From the NCBI GenBank assembly GCA_022846095.1, contig AP025583.1:3807279-3871278 (forward strand): a stretch of DNA of 64,000 nt, written 5' to 3'. A program made the position numbers and the translations under genes. Source of the DNA: Oscillospiraceae bacterium. Lineage in GTDB: Bacteria > Bacillota > Clostridia > Oscillospirales > Oscillospiraceae. Positions 42,992 through 53,244 of the stretch are shown in pieces (the stretch's first letter is position 1; each line of letters starts with the position of its first letter). A model generated the notes under the pieces. It worked only from the letters and a program-made list of their open reading frames with translations, had not been told where the DNA came from and searched no databases.

Positions 42992-43045
42992 TTGATTATA
43001 GGAGAAGTGTGTGCTATACTGTGGTCAATTATTGACCACAGTATA
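42992..43045 (+). promoter_or_regulatory. Promoter and operator 2 of module 2
   Basis: TTGATT (42992-42997), a 17-base spacer and TATACT (43015-43020) form a good promoter for the Spo0A-C-like gene. The -10 box is the first part of a perfect 31-base palindrome (43015-43045, 15-base arms around one T) with the core GGTCAATTATTGACC. A protein bound there would block RNA polymerase. Confidence 0.8.
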
Positions 43046-43066
43046 AAAATATTAGGAGTGACGGTA

Positions 43067-43462
43067 ATGCGTATTTTGGAACGGCACGAGCAGATCAGGC
43101 ACATGCTGTCTTGTCTTGGAATCTCATTTGCACGCCATGGTCATAGCTGTCTTTTAATCGCAATTGAGAAGGTTTGTAACGGCGCAGTACCAGGGCGGGT
43201 GCTTTATGAAGAAATAGCTGAGATGAAAAAAAGTACACACAGCAGAGTTCGTGCAAATATCCGGTATGTAATACCGCTGGCCCAAAAGCGGGGTATTCCT
43301 CTTTATACTGCAATAACCGGGCGGAACAGCACGGACGCGCTCCCTTCACCAGGCGAATTTATAAAGGCCTGCGCGGCATGGGTACTCAACAATAACGCCG
43401 TGCTGGAGTATGACTCGCGTTTAAACAAGACAGTCGTCGTCTGGAAGCCCATCGCACCTTAG
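43067..43462 (+). CDS. Free-standing Spo0A C-terminal-domain-like protein (module 2)
   Basis: This 131-residue paralogue of the protein at 42173 has exactly the same length. Matching stretches are 'HEQIRHMLSCLGISFARHGH', 'VPGRVLYEEIAEMKKSTHSR', 'VRANIRYVIPLAQKRG' and 'FIKACAAWVLNNNAVLEYDS'. The first three follow the Spo0A DNA-binding domain; there is no receiver domain. The ATG at 43067 follows ATTAGGAGTG. Base composition is clearly more AT-rich than module 1, so the two copies did not arise from a recent local duplication, or one was acquired from elsewhere. It is under a promoter blocked by a strong palindrome. Confidence 0.75.
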   Translation: MRILERHEQIRHMLSCLGISFARHGHSCLLIAIEKVCNGAVPGRVLYEEIAEMKKSTHSRVRANIRYVIPLAQKRGIPLYTAITGRNSTDALPSPGEFIKACAAWVLNNNAVLEYDSRLNKTVVVWKPIAP

Positions 43463-43481
43463 AAGATACGGGGATAAAAAA

Positions 43482-43621
43482 GCCTCCCCTATAAGGGGAG
43501 GTGCCCGCGCAGCGGGCGGAGGGGTCTGACCCCCCAGTCAGCTTCGCTGACAGCGCGGGTTAAGGAAGGGTTCATTTCATCGGGGTATCCACTGGATACC
43601 CCGACCCCTCATAGGGGGGCC
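43482..43621. repeat. GC-rich palindromic repeat cluster
   Basis: Hairpin CCTCCCCTAT-AAGGGGAGG is followed by CCCGCGCAGCGGG, then GCGGAGGGGTC. Two more hairpins follow (about 43530-43556 and 43580-43602), then a partial inverted copy, ACCCCTCATAGGGG. The first 45 bases recur in inverted orientation at 47573-47623. This is a dispersed intergenic repeat of the genome. Confidence 0.7.
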
Positions 43622-43623
43622 AA

Positions 43624-43650
43624 GGGCGGGTGGATATAATCCGCCCGCCC
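43624..43650 (-). terminator. Hairpin after the P-type ATPase gene
   Basis: GGGCGGGTGGAT pairs with ATCCGCCCGCCC (one wobble) around ATA, 13 bases beyond the ATPase stop codon on the minus strand. No clear T-run follows on that strand. Confidence 0.5.
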
Positions 43651-43662
43651 CTTTTCACGCCG

Positions 43663-46278
<2,616 letters not shown>

Positions 46279-46335
46279 CACGCGCGCCTTCCTTTTTCTA
46301 TGTATTGTGTCCAGGCTGTGCCGGTGGTAAGCAAC

Positions 46336-46464
46336 AAAAAAAGACTTACCGACAACACGCCCCAAGGGACCGTTGTCGAAAAGTCTTGTTACCGTCTCCG
46401 GCGTGCGCCGCCAGGCCCGGGTGGACCGTGATGTTGACCGCGCAGCTTATAACTACTCCCTTTT
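46336..46464 (-). ncRNA. yybP-ykoY-type manganese riboswitch with terminator
   Basis: Read on the minus strand it begins AAAAGGGAGTAG (46464-46453), the conserved 5' element of the class. A GC-rich arm follows, then GCCGGAGACGGTAACAAGAC. The expression platform is an intrinsic terminator: AAGACTT and CGACAAC pair with GTTGTCG and AAGTCTT (46341-46386), followed by a T-run (46336-46342). It lies 58 bases before the P-type ATPase start. In this class Mn2+ binding disrupts the terminator and turns the gene on. I assigned it by eye, without a covariance search. Confidence 0.75.
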
Positions 46465-46639
46465 CAACTGTAAGGGTACTATATCACAGCAAAAGTGGGC
46501 TGTCAATGAAAATTTAACCAGTACAGGCAATCCTTACGGAAGCATTAAGATTTTCGTTTCCGCCCCCGTGTTCACAGTTTGGTAAAATCCTTGCGATATA
46601 ATATGCAAATCGAAATTTCAGGAAATGGGTGTTTTACAT

Positions 46640-47263
46640 ATGAACAACAGACGGCTTGCGAAATCAGCCTGCGCGCTGGGCCTGGCATTTTGCCTGGCCG
46701 CCCCCGCCGCCGCGGCCTCCTACAGCGACGTGCCCGCCGGCAGCTGGTACGCCGCCGCCGTGCAGGAGGTGTCCGACAAGGGCCTCATGACCGGCGTCAC
46801 CGACACCGTGTTCAGCCCCACCGGCACCGTCACCCGCTCCACCGTCATCACCGTGCTGTGGCGGCTGGACGGCTCCCCCGCCGCCACCATCGGCGAGCGC
46901 TTCACCGACGTGCCCGAGGGCGCGTGGTACGCCGCCGCCGCCGACTGGGCCAAGGGTAAGGGCATCGCCTCCGGCAACGGCAAGGGGGCCTTCGAGCCCG
47001 ACGCCGCCATCACCCGGGAGCAGCTGGCCGTCTTCCTGTATAACTACGCCAGGTACAAGGGCGACGCCGTGGCGGAGGGCGTGCTGGAGCAGTACGCCGA
47101 CGAGAGCGCCATCCACGCCTGGGCCATGGACGGCATGCGCCACGCCGTGGGCGCGGGCCTGCTGCGGGGCGGCAGCGACAACCGCCTCAACCCCACCGGC
47201 ACCGCCACCCGGGCCGAGCTGGCGGTCATTTTGGATAGGATGATGACGCCTGTTATGGGGTAA
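46640..47263 (+). CDS. Secreted S-layer-homology protein (three SLH repeats)
   Basis: This 207-residue protein has a signal peptide (about 1-24, ending AAPAAAA) and nothing but three SLH units: 'YSDVPAGSWYAAAVQEVSDK', 'FTDVPEGAWYAAAADWAKGK' and 'YADESAIHAWAMDGMRHAVG'. Each ends with a TR-(S/E/A) motif (VTRSTVI, ITREQLA, ATRAELA). It would bind secondary wall polymers at the cell surface. It has no added domain, so it may be a minimal surface-layer or scaffold protein. The ATG at 46640 is the only start before the signal peptide. Confidence 0.88.
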   Translation: MNNRRLAKSACALGLAFCLAAPAAAASYSDVPAGSWYAAAVQEVSDKGLMTGVTDTVFSPTGTVTRSTVITVLWRLDGSPAATIGERFTDVPEGAWYAAAADWAKGKGIASGNGKGAFEPDAAITREQLAVFLYNYARYKGDAVAEGVLEQYADESAIHAWAMDGMRHAVGAGLLRGGSDNRLNPTGTATRAELAVILDRMMTPVMG

Positions 47264-47729
47264 AAGGAAGCGTGTAGGGTAGGCGCGCAGGGGAGCTAAG
47301 ACGGCATGGAGACGAAAAAACAGGTTGAGCCGTCTCACGGAAGGCTCAACGGCATTTTTCGCGGAATGGCGGCTTAGCGACCCGGCCGCGCGCCCAACCC
47401 GCAGCGTGACAGGGAAGCGCGGAGGCGTGCGGAGCAGCGGGCTAAGACCCGAAGCGGCGCGAAAACGCAGAACAGGCGTCCCACGCAAGCCTGTGGCGCG
47501 TTTTTGCAGAGTCGGAGGGGCTTAGAACCGCGTCGCGCAGCCGCCGCAGCGTGACAGGGAAGCGCGTAGGTTGACCCCTCCGCCCCAGTGTGCGCACTGG
47601 AGCACCTCCCCTCATAGGGGAGGCCGGGACTCTTGATGACACGTAGGGCGGGGGCTTGCCCCCGCCGCCCCGCGTTTTCTGTCCGCGGGCGTCAGAATGT
47701 AAACATTATATGAACCTTTTTGCCCGGAA
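47264..47729. other. Repeat-rich noncoding region
   Basis: No gene is found in 466 bases. Two similar units each contain a hairpin flanked by A/T runs (about 47318-47365, GTTGAGCC/GGCTCAAC; about 47460-47508, ACAGGC/GCCTGT). Each ends with the same 22-base sequence, at 47400-47421 and 47545-47566. An inverted copy of the palindromic repeat from 43482 is at 47573-47623. Confidence 0.6.
47573..47623. repeat. Inverted copy of the GC-rich palindromic repeat
   Basis: Read on the minus strand it has CCTCCCCTAT-GAGGGGAGG, a variable hairpin (CCAGTGCGCACACTGG) and GCGGAGGGGTC. This is the order seen at 43482-43526 with a different middle hairpin. Confidence 0.7.
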
Positions 47730-47774
47730 TTGACAGGTGGTCACGATGGGCGTATGATCGTTTCGACACGAAAC
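47730..47774 (+). promoter_or_regulatory. Promoter and palindromic operator of the MarR gene
   Basis: TTGACA (47730-47735), a 17-base spacer and TATGAT (47753-47758) form a near-consensus sigma-A promoter. The palindrome GTTTCG-ACA-CGAAAC (47760-47774) starts one base after the -10 box and covers the transcription start. This suits autorepression by the MarR-family protein. Confidence 0.75.
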
Positions 47775-47794
47775 AAGGAAGGAGCGGGCGCGCA

Positions 47795-48238
47795 ATGGAG
47801 CATTCGAGCAGTATCCTCATGTCCTACCTGCGGGTGACCCAGCACATGTCCCAGCAGTTCCGCAACCACTTCGGGCGGCTCAACCTGACATTCCCCCAGG
47901 CCCTGGTGCTCACCGTGCTGGGCGAAGAGGGCCCGGTGCCCATCAGCACCCTGGCCGAGCGCACGGGCAGCGCCAACAGCACGGTGTCCGGCATCGTGGA
48001 CCGGCTGGAGAAGCTGGGGCTGGCCCGCCGGGAGCGCAGCGAGACGGACCGCCGGGTGATCTACGTGGCGGCCACGGAGAAATACCAGGCGCTGCGCAAG
48101 AAGGCCGAGACCGACGTGAGCGGTTATTTTGACGCGCTGATGGAGACCATGCCGGAGGAGGACCGCCGGCTGGTGTTCACCGCGCTGACCAAGCTGGACG
48201 AGGCCCTGACCCGCCGGGAGGAGCAGGAGCGCAACTGA
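47795..48238 (+). CDS. MarR-family transcriptional regulator
   Basis: This 147-residue winged-helix regulator has 'LTFPQALVLTVLGEEGPVPI', 'STLAERTGSANSTVSGIVDR' and the wing 'GLARRERSETDRRVIYVAAT'. The ATG at 47795 follows GGAAGGAGC. MarR proteins bind small palindromes as dimers and respond to phenolics, drugs or oxidants. The palindrome at its own promoter is the likely site. The DUF4015 gene downstream may be in the same transcript, but no shared function is evident. Confidence 0.9.
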   Translation: MEHSSSILMSYLRVTQHMSQQFRNHFGRLNLTFPQALVLTVLGEEGPVPISTLAERTGSANSTVSGIVDRLEKLGLARRERSETDRRVIYVAATEKYQALRKKAETDVSGYFDALMETMPEEDRRLVFTALTKLDEALTRREEQERN

Positions 48239-48335
48239 TTGCCCATAAAACGACTGCCCTTTTCTTCCCAACTGTGATATAATGCAGCAAATCATGGAAC
48301 CATAAGAAAATCACGGCAGAGGGATTGGTTTGTCT

Positions 48336-49409
48336 ATGCGTTCTTCCAAAGGATACGGCTCCTACCGGGGCAAAGGCGGCGTGCGCACCGTATTGAAGGT
48401 GCTTATCGCCATCCTGCTCATCGTGCTCATCCTGGTGGCGGTGGGCTTTTTCATGCTGGAGAAATACCAGGTGTTCGACAGCGACGGGATGCACCTGGAG
48501 CTGCCCTTTCTGCACCGTGAGGAGCCCAGCGCCCCGCCGGAGCCGGAGGTCACCCTGCCCGTGGTGCTGCCCCCGGCCACGCCCAGCCCCACCCCCGCGC
48601 CGGAGGTGCAGATCCTCCACGCCGCGGCGCTGCCCCGCTCCGCCCTCTACGACGGCACGGCCCAGGCCCTGGTGACGGCAAAGGGGGCCAACGCGGCGGT
48701 CTTCGACATGAAGGCGGACGACGGCTCTTTGGGCTATATCTCCAATCTGGAGCTGGCCAAGGCGGTGGGCGCCTCGGCCTCCGACCCCGCCCTCAACGCG
48801 GCCATCCAGGGCCTGAACGGCGGAGATCTGTACACCGTGGCCCGGGTGTCCTGCTTTAAGGACAACCTTACCCCCTATAAAAAACCCGAGCTGGGCCTCA
48901 AGAGCCCCTACGGCAACTGGCGCGACGGCGGCGGACTGCGCTGGATGAGCCCCGCAGTGGACGAGGCCCGGCAGTACGTGGCCGACGTGTGCCGGGAGCT
49001 GGCCGCGCTGGGCTTCGACGAAATTCTGCTGGATAACAGCGGCTTCCCCACGGGGGACAAGGTGGGCAGCATCGTGCAGGGGGCGGTCTACGACCCCGAC
49101 AAGTTCAGCGCGGTGATTACCGGCTTTTACGACCAGGTGCGCGCCGCCCTGGCCGATTACCCGGACGTAACGCTCTCCATCATGGGCACCGAGTCCGCCG
49201 TGGCCGACGGGGCCGACGCCCTCACCGGGCAGACCCTGGCCTCCCTGGTCCAGGCCGGCCGGGTGTGGCTGCCCGAGGGCGGGCGCAGCGTCTCCGACTA
49301 CCAGGCCATTCTGTCCGCCGCCGGCATGGATTCGGCCGGGGCGGCGGTCCTGGTGCGCGCCGAGGCGGGCGCGGCGGACGAGAGCTGGGCCGTCTTGACA
49401 CAGGAATAA
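48336..49409 (+). CDS. DUF4015 putative glycoside hydrolase, membrane anchored
   Basis: This 357-residue protein has a basic cytoplasmic start, one membrane anchor (about 19-41, 'VLKVLIAILLIVLILVAVGF') and a Pro-rich linker (about 60-95, 'PPATPSPTPAPE'). A barrel-like domain of the putative glycoside hydrolase family DUF4015 follows: 'ALVTAKGANAAVFDMKADDG', 'GDLYTVARVSCFKDN' and 'LGFDEILLDNSGFP'. The acidic residues at strand ends (FDMKADDG and DEILLDN) are candidate catalytic residues. It is probably an outside-facing wall or glycan enzyme; activity is unproven. The ATG at 48336 is chosen over a TTG at 48330. Confidence 0.8.
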   Translation: MRSSKGYGSYRGKGGVRTVLKVLIAILLIVLILVAVGFFMLEKYQVFDSDGMHLELPFLHREEPSAPPEPEVTLPVVLPPATPSPTPAPEVQILHAAALPRSALYDGTAQALVTAKGANAAVFDMKADDGSLGYISNLELAKAVGASASDPALNAAIQGLNGGDLYTVARVSCFKDNLTPYKKPELGLKSPYGNWRDGGGLRWMSPAVDEARQYVADVCRELAALGFDEILLDNSGFPTGDKVGSIVQGAVYDPDKFSAVITGFYDQVRAALADYPDVTLSIMGTESAVADGADALTGQTLASLVQAGRVWLPEGGRSVSDYQAILSAAGMDSAGAAVLVRAEAGAADESWAVLTQE

Positions 49410-49417
49410 CCGGTTGC

Positions 49418-49447
49418 GGGAGGACATAGTTTAGGCTATGTCCTCCC
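49418..49447 (+). terminator. Terminator of the MarR/DUF4015 unit
   Basis: Twelve-base arms GGGAGGACATAG and complement (49418-49429, 49436-49447) surround a six-base loop; TGTTTTT follows. Confidence 0.88.
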
Positions 49448-49648
49448 TGTTTTTAAACTGGCCGGTATACAAATTGCACAAAAATGATCCTGTCGGCAAA
49501 AGCAGTTTGGAGGCGGAAGGGGCCGAAACTGCTTTTAGGGTGGGGAAAAACCCTGTTTTTCCCGGTCGGTTGCACTATTTTTGAAATGCATTTTGGACAA
49601 TCCTGCAGAACTGGGCAACGGCAGAAAATTAAACCGCCAATTTTAAAC

Positions 49649-49677
49649 TTGCATTTTATTGATTATTACAGTATGAT
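49649..49677 (+). promoter_or_regulatory. Candidate promoter of the V-ATPase operon
   Basis: TTGCAT (49649-49654), a 17-base spacer and TATGAT (49672-49677) lie about 60 bases before the first gene. The 200 bases upstream contain no gene, only an AAAAGCAGTTT/AAACTGCTTTT inverted repeat (about 49498-49536). Confidence 0.55.
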
Positions 49678-49737
49678 TTTAGTATTGTCGGGAGAATTTC
49701 TATATGAGATTATGCGATACGGAAAGGCGGTGAAACA

Positions 49738-50052
49738 ATGTCTTTGGATGCCATTAAACAAGTGACGGAAACCGAACAAATGACGCAGCAGCGCAAGGCG
49801 CAGGCCGGGCTTGAGGCCAAGAAAATCGTCTCGGACGCCGAGCGGGCCGGCCGGGAGCGGCTGGAGCAGGCCAGGGCCGCGGCAGAGGCCCAGGTCAAGC
49901 TCTATATGAAGGACGCGGAGGATCGGGCTTCAAAACACGCCGAGCAGGTGATGGAGGAGACCCGCTCCGCCTGCGGGAAACTGCGCCAGGAGGCCGAGGG
50001 CCGTATGGCCCAGGCCGCCGCACTTATCGTCGGAAGGGTAGTGAATGTCTGA
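49738..50052 (+). CDS. V-type ATP synthase subunit G/H (peripheral stalk)
   Basis: This 104-residue protein is almost entirely a charged heptad helix ('AKKIVSDAERAGRERLEQAR', 'MKDAEDRASKHAEQVMEETR'). It is the smaller peripheral-stalk subunit that pairs with subunit E. The ATG follows AAAGGCGG. It is first in the nine-gene operon G-I-K-E-C-F-A-B-D and overlaps the next gene by one base. Confidence 0.85.
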   Translation: MSLDAIKQVTETEQMTQQRKAQAGLEAKKIVSDAERAGRERLEQARAAAEAQVKLYMKDAEDRASKHAEQVMEETRSACGKLRQEAEGRMAQAAALIVGRVVNV

Positions 50053-51986
50053 TGTCCATCGTCAAAATGAAGCGGCTGCGGCTCGTCGGGATGCAGTCCG
50101 AGCGGGATGAGCTGCTCAAGCTGCTTCAGCACATGGGCTGCGTGGAGATTGGCGACCCCGCCGAGCACCTCGCCGACCCCGAGTGGGCCGCCCTGACGCG
50201 GCCGGACACCCGCGCCCTCACCGCCGCGAAGGAGGCCCACAACAGCGCCCAGACCGCCCTCCAGCTATTGAAGGCCCACGGGGCCAAGACGGGCGGGTTC
50301 CTCAAGGCCCGGCCTGTCATCTCGGAAAAGGAGCTCTTTGACGACGGAGCCTACACCGAGGCGCTGGAGCTGGCGGGCCACCTGAACGACCTGGAGCGGC
50401 GCACCGCCGCGCTCTACGCGGAGCAGAACAAGCTCAAGGCCCAAAAAATCGCCCTGGCCCCCTGGATGGATCTGGACATCCCCCTGGAGACCACCTCCAC
50501 CCAGGACGTGAACGTGGTGTTCGGCACGGTGGCCGGCACGTCCGACCTGTCCAAGCTGGAGGGCGAGCTGCAAAACGCTACTGAGCTGGCCCAGCTCCTG
50601 CGGGGCGGGAAGGACACCGAGCTGCAGTACGTGGTGCTCGTGTACCACAAGAGCGCCGAGGAGGCCGTGGGCGAGGTCTTGAAGCAGTACGGCTTCTCCC
50701 GCGCCACCCTGCGGGGCTGGACGGGGACGGCGGCGGAGAACGACCGGCGGCTGGACACCCTGCTGGCCGGGAACGCCAAGCAGCTGGAGGAGACCCGCGC
50801 GGCGGTGGACGCCTTTAAGGACCGCACCGCCGCCCTCACCCGCTGCCTGGACCGCGCCACCCAGGAGATCGCCCGGGAGGAGGCCCGCTGCCGCCTGCTG
50901 GACACGGGGACGGCCTTCTTCCTGGACGGCTGGATGCCCGCCGGCGAGGAGAAGAAGCTCGCCGACAAGCTGGAGCGCTTCACCTGCTGCTGGGAGACCG
51001 CGGACCCCACGCCGGAGGAGTACCCCGAGGTGCCGGTCAAGCTGAAAAACAACGCCCTCACCAAGCCCCTGAACATGGTGACCGAGATGTACTCCCTGCC
51101 CGCCTACGACGGGGTGGACCCCAACCCCCTGATGGCCCCCTTCTTCATCCTGTTCTACGGGATTATGATGGCCGACATGGGGTACGGGCTGCTGATGATG
51201 ATCGCCTCCGTGGTGGTGCTCAAGGTGTCCCGGCCCAAGGCCGGCATGCACAACTTTTTCGCCCTGCTGGGCCTGTGCGGCATCAGCACCTTTATTATGG
51301 GCGCCATCACCGGCGGCTTTTTCAGCGACATGATCCCCCAGATTATCCGGCTGTTCAACCCCGAAAGCACCTTCGTCTGGTTCTGGAAGCCCCTCTTCAC
51401 CCCCCTGGACGACACCCTGATGATCCTGGTGGGCTCCATGTGTCTGGGCTTCATCCAGATTATCACCGGCATGGTGGTCAGCTTCGTCAAGAAGATCCGC
51501 GACGGGCAGGTGCTGGACGCCATCTGGGAGGAGGGCACCTGGTGGGTGGTCTTCGCCGGCGCCGCCCTGGCCATCCTGGGCGTGACCAACCTGGTGCTCA
51601 TCCTGGGCGGCGTGATGGTGCTGGTGGGCTCGGGCTGGAATGCCAAGGGCTTCGGCAAGGTGACCGCCGTGTTCGGCTCCCTCTACAACCACGTGACGGG
51701 CTATTTTGGAGACATCCTCTCCTACTCCCGCCTCATGGCCCTGATGCTGGCGGGCAGCGTCATCGCCCAGGTGTTCAACACCCTGGGGGCCATCCCCGGC
51801 AACATCGTGCTCTTTTTCATCATCTCCCTGTTGGGCAACGCGCTCAACTTCGCCCTTAACCTGCTGGGCTGCTTCGTGCACGACCTGCGTCTGCAGTGCC
51901 TGGAGTATTTTGGCAAGTTCTACAAGGACGGCGGGAAGCCCTTCCGCCCCCTTGAGATCAAAACAAAATTTGTGGACATCGAGTAA
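50052..51986 (+). CDS. ntpI: V-type ATP synthase subunit I (membrane stator)
   Basis: This 644-residue protein has a soluble coiled-coil N-terminal half (about 1-345), starting 'MSIVKMKRLRLVGMQSERDE'. The C-terminal half has seven or eight membrane segments, including 'LMAPFFILFYGIMMADMGYG' and 'FGDILSYSRLMALMLAGSVI' with the conserved arginine expected to face the rotor ring. It couples ion flow to rotation and links the stator stalks. The start ATG overlaps the preceding stop (TGATG). Confidence 0.94.
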   Translation: MSIVKMKRLRLVGMQSERDELLKLLQHMGCVEIGDPAEHLADPEWAALTRPDTRALTAAKEAHNSAQTALQLLKAHGAKTGGFLKARPVISEKELFDDGAYTEALELAGHLNDLERRTAALYAEQNKLKAQKIALAPWMDLDIPLETTSTQDVNVVFGTVAGTSDLSKLEGELQNATELAQLLRGGKDTELQYVVLVYHKSAEEAVGEVLKQYGFSRATLRGWTGTAAENDRRLDTLLAGNAKQLEETRAAVDAFKDRTAALTRCLDRATQEIAREEARCRLLDTGTAFFLDGWMPAGEEKKLADKLERFTCCWETADPTPEEYPEVPVKLKNNALTKPLNMVTEMYSLPAYDGVDPNPLMAPFFILFYGIMMADMGYGLLMMIASVVVLKVSRPKAGMHNFFALLGLCGISTFIMGAITGGFFSDMIPQIIRLFNPESTFVWFWKPLFTPLDDTLMILVGSMCLGFIQIITGMVVSFVKKIRDGQVLDAIWEEGTWWVVFAGAALAILGVTNLVLILGGVMVLVGSGWNAKGFGKVTAVFGSLYNHVTGYFGDILSYSRLMALMLAGSVIAQVFNTLGAIPGNIVLFFIISLLGNALNFALNLLGCFVHDLRLQCLEYFGKFYKDGGKPFRPLEIKTKFVDIE

Positions 51987-52490
<504 letters not shown>

Positions 52491-52524
52491 GACGGCCGAC
52501 AGGCCGACAAGAAAGGCGGTAGCT

Positions 52525-53211
52525 ATGAACGGAATCGATAAAATTACCGGCAAGATCGCCCAGGACGTCCAGGAGGAGATCGACGCGCTGCTCGACGGCG
52601 CCCGCCGGGACGCGGCCGAGATCGCCGCGCGCTACGACGCCATGGCCCAGAAGGAGAGCGAGGACATCCTCGCCCGGGGCCGCAGGAGCGCGGAGGAGCG
52701 GGTGGAGCGGCTGGCCAGCGTGGCCCAGCTGGAGGCCCGCAAGCTGATCCTGGGCGCCAAGCAGGAGGCGCTGAGCGCCGCCTTCGACAAGGCGCTGGAC
52801 GACCTGCTGAACCTGCCCGAGGCGCAGTACGTGGCCCTGCTGGCAAACCTGTGTGCCAGGGCGGCGCGCACCGGCCGCGAGGAGGTCATCTTCTCCCAGA
52901 AGGACCGCACTCGCTACGGCAAGCAGGTGGTCACCCAGGCCAACGAGATCCTGGCCCGGCAGGTGGCCCCCAAGCTGCCCGGCGAGCTGGCCGGCTCCAA
53001 GGCGGGCGCCCTGCTGGACAAGGTGGTCACCGGGGCCTCCGCCCTGCTGGCCGGCACCGGCATGCTCACCCTGGCCGAGGAGTCCCGCCCCATCAAGGGC
53101 GGGCTTATCCTGAGCGACGGGGACGTGGAGGTCAACTGCACCTTTGAGACCCTGGTGCGCCTGCAGCGGGACGAGATGGCCTCGGAAGTGGCCAAGGTGC
53201 TCTTCGACTGA
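52525..53211 (+). CDS. ntpE: V-type ATP synthase subunit E (peripheral stalk)
   Basis: This 228-residue protein has a long N-terminal helix (about 5-90, 'IAQDVQEEIDALLDGARRDA', 'ARKLILGAKQEALSAAFDKA') that winds around subunit G. A globular C-terminal domain ends 'GGLILSDGDVEVNCTFETLV', the conserved E-subunit signature. ATG follows AAAGGCGG. Position between K and C is standard. Confidence 0.9.
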   Translation: MNGIDKITGKIAQDVQEEIDALLDGARRDAAEIAARYDAMAQKESEDILARGRRSAEERVERLASVAQLEARKLILGAKQEALSAAFDKALDDLLNLPEAQYVALLANLCARAARTGREEVIFSQKDRTRYGKQVVTQANEILARQVAPKLPGELAGSKAGALLDKVVTGASALLAGTGMLTLAEESRPIKGGLILSDGDVEVNCTFETLVRLQRDEMASEVAKVLFD

Positions 53212-53244
53212 GTCCCGCGCTCCTAAAAAAGGAGGCTTATACCT

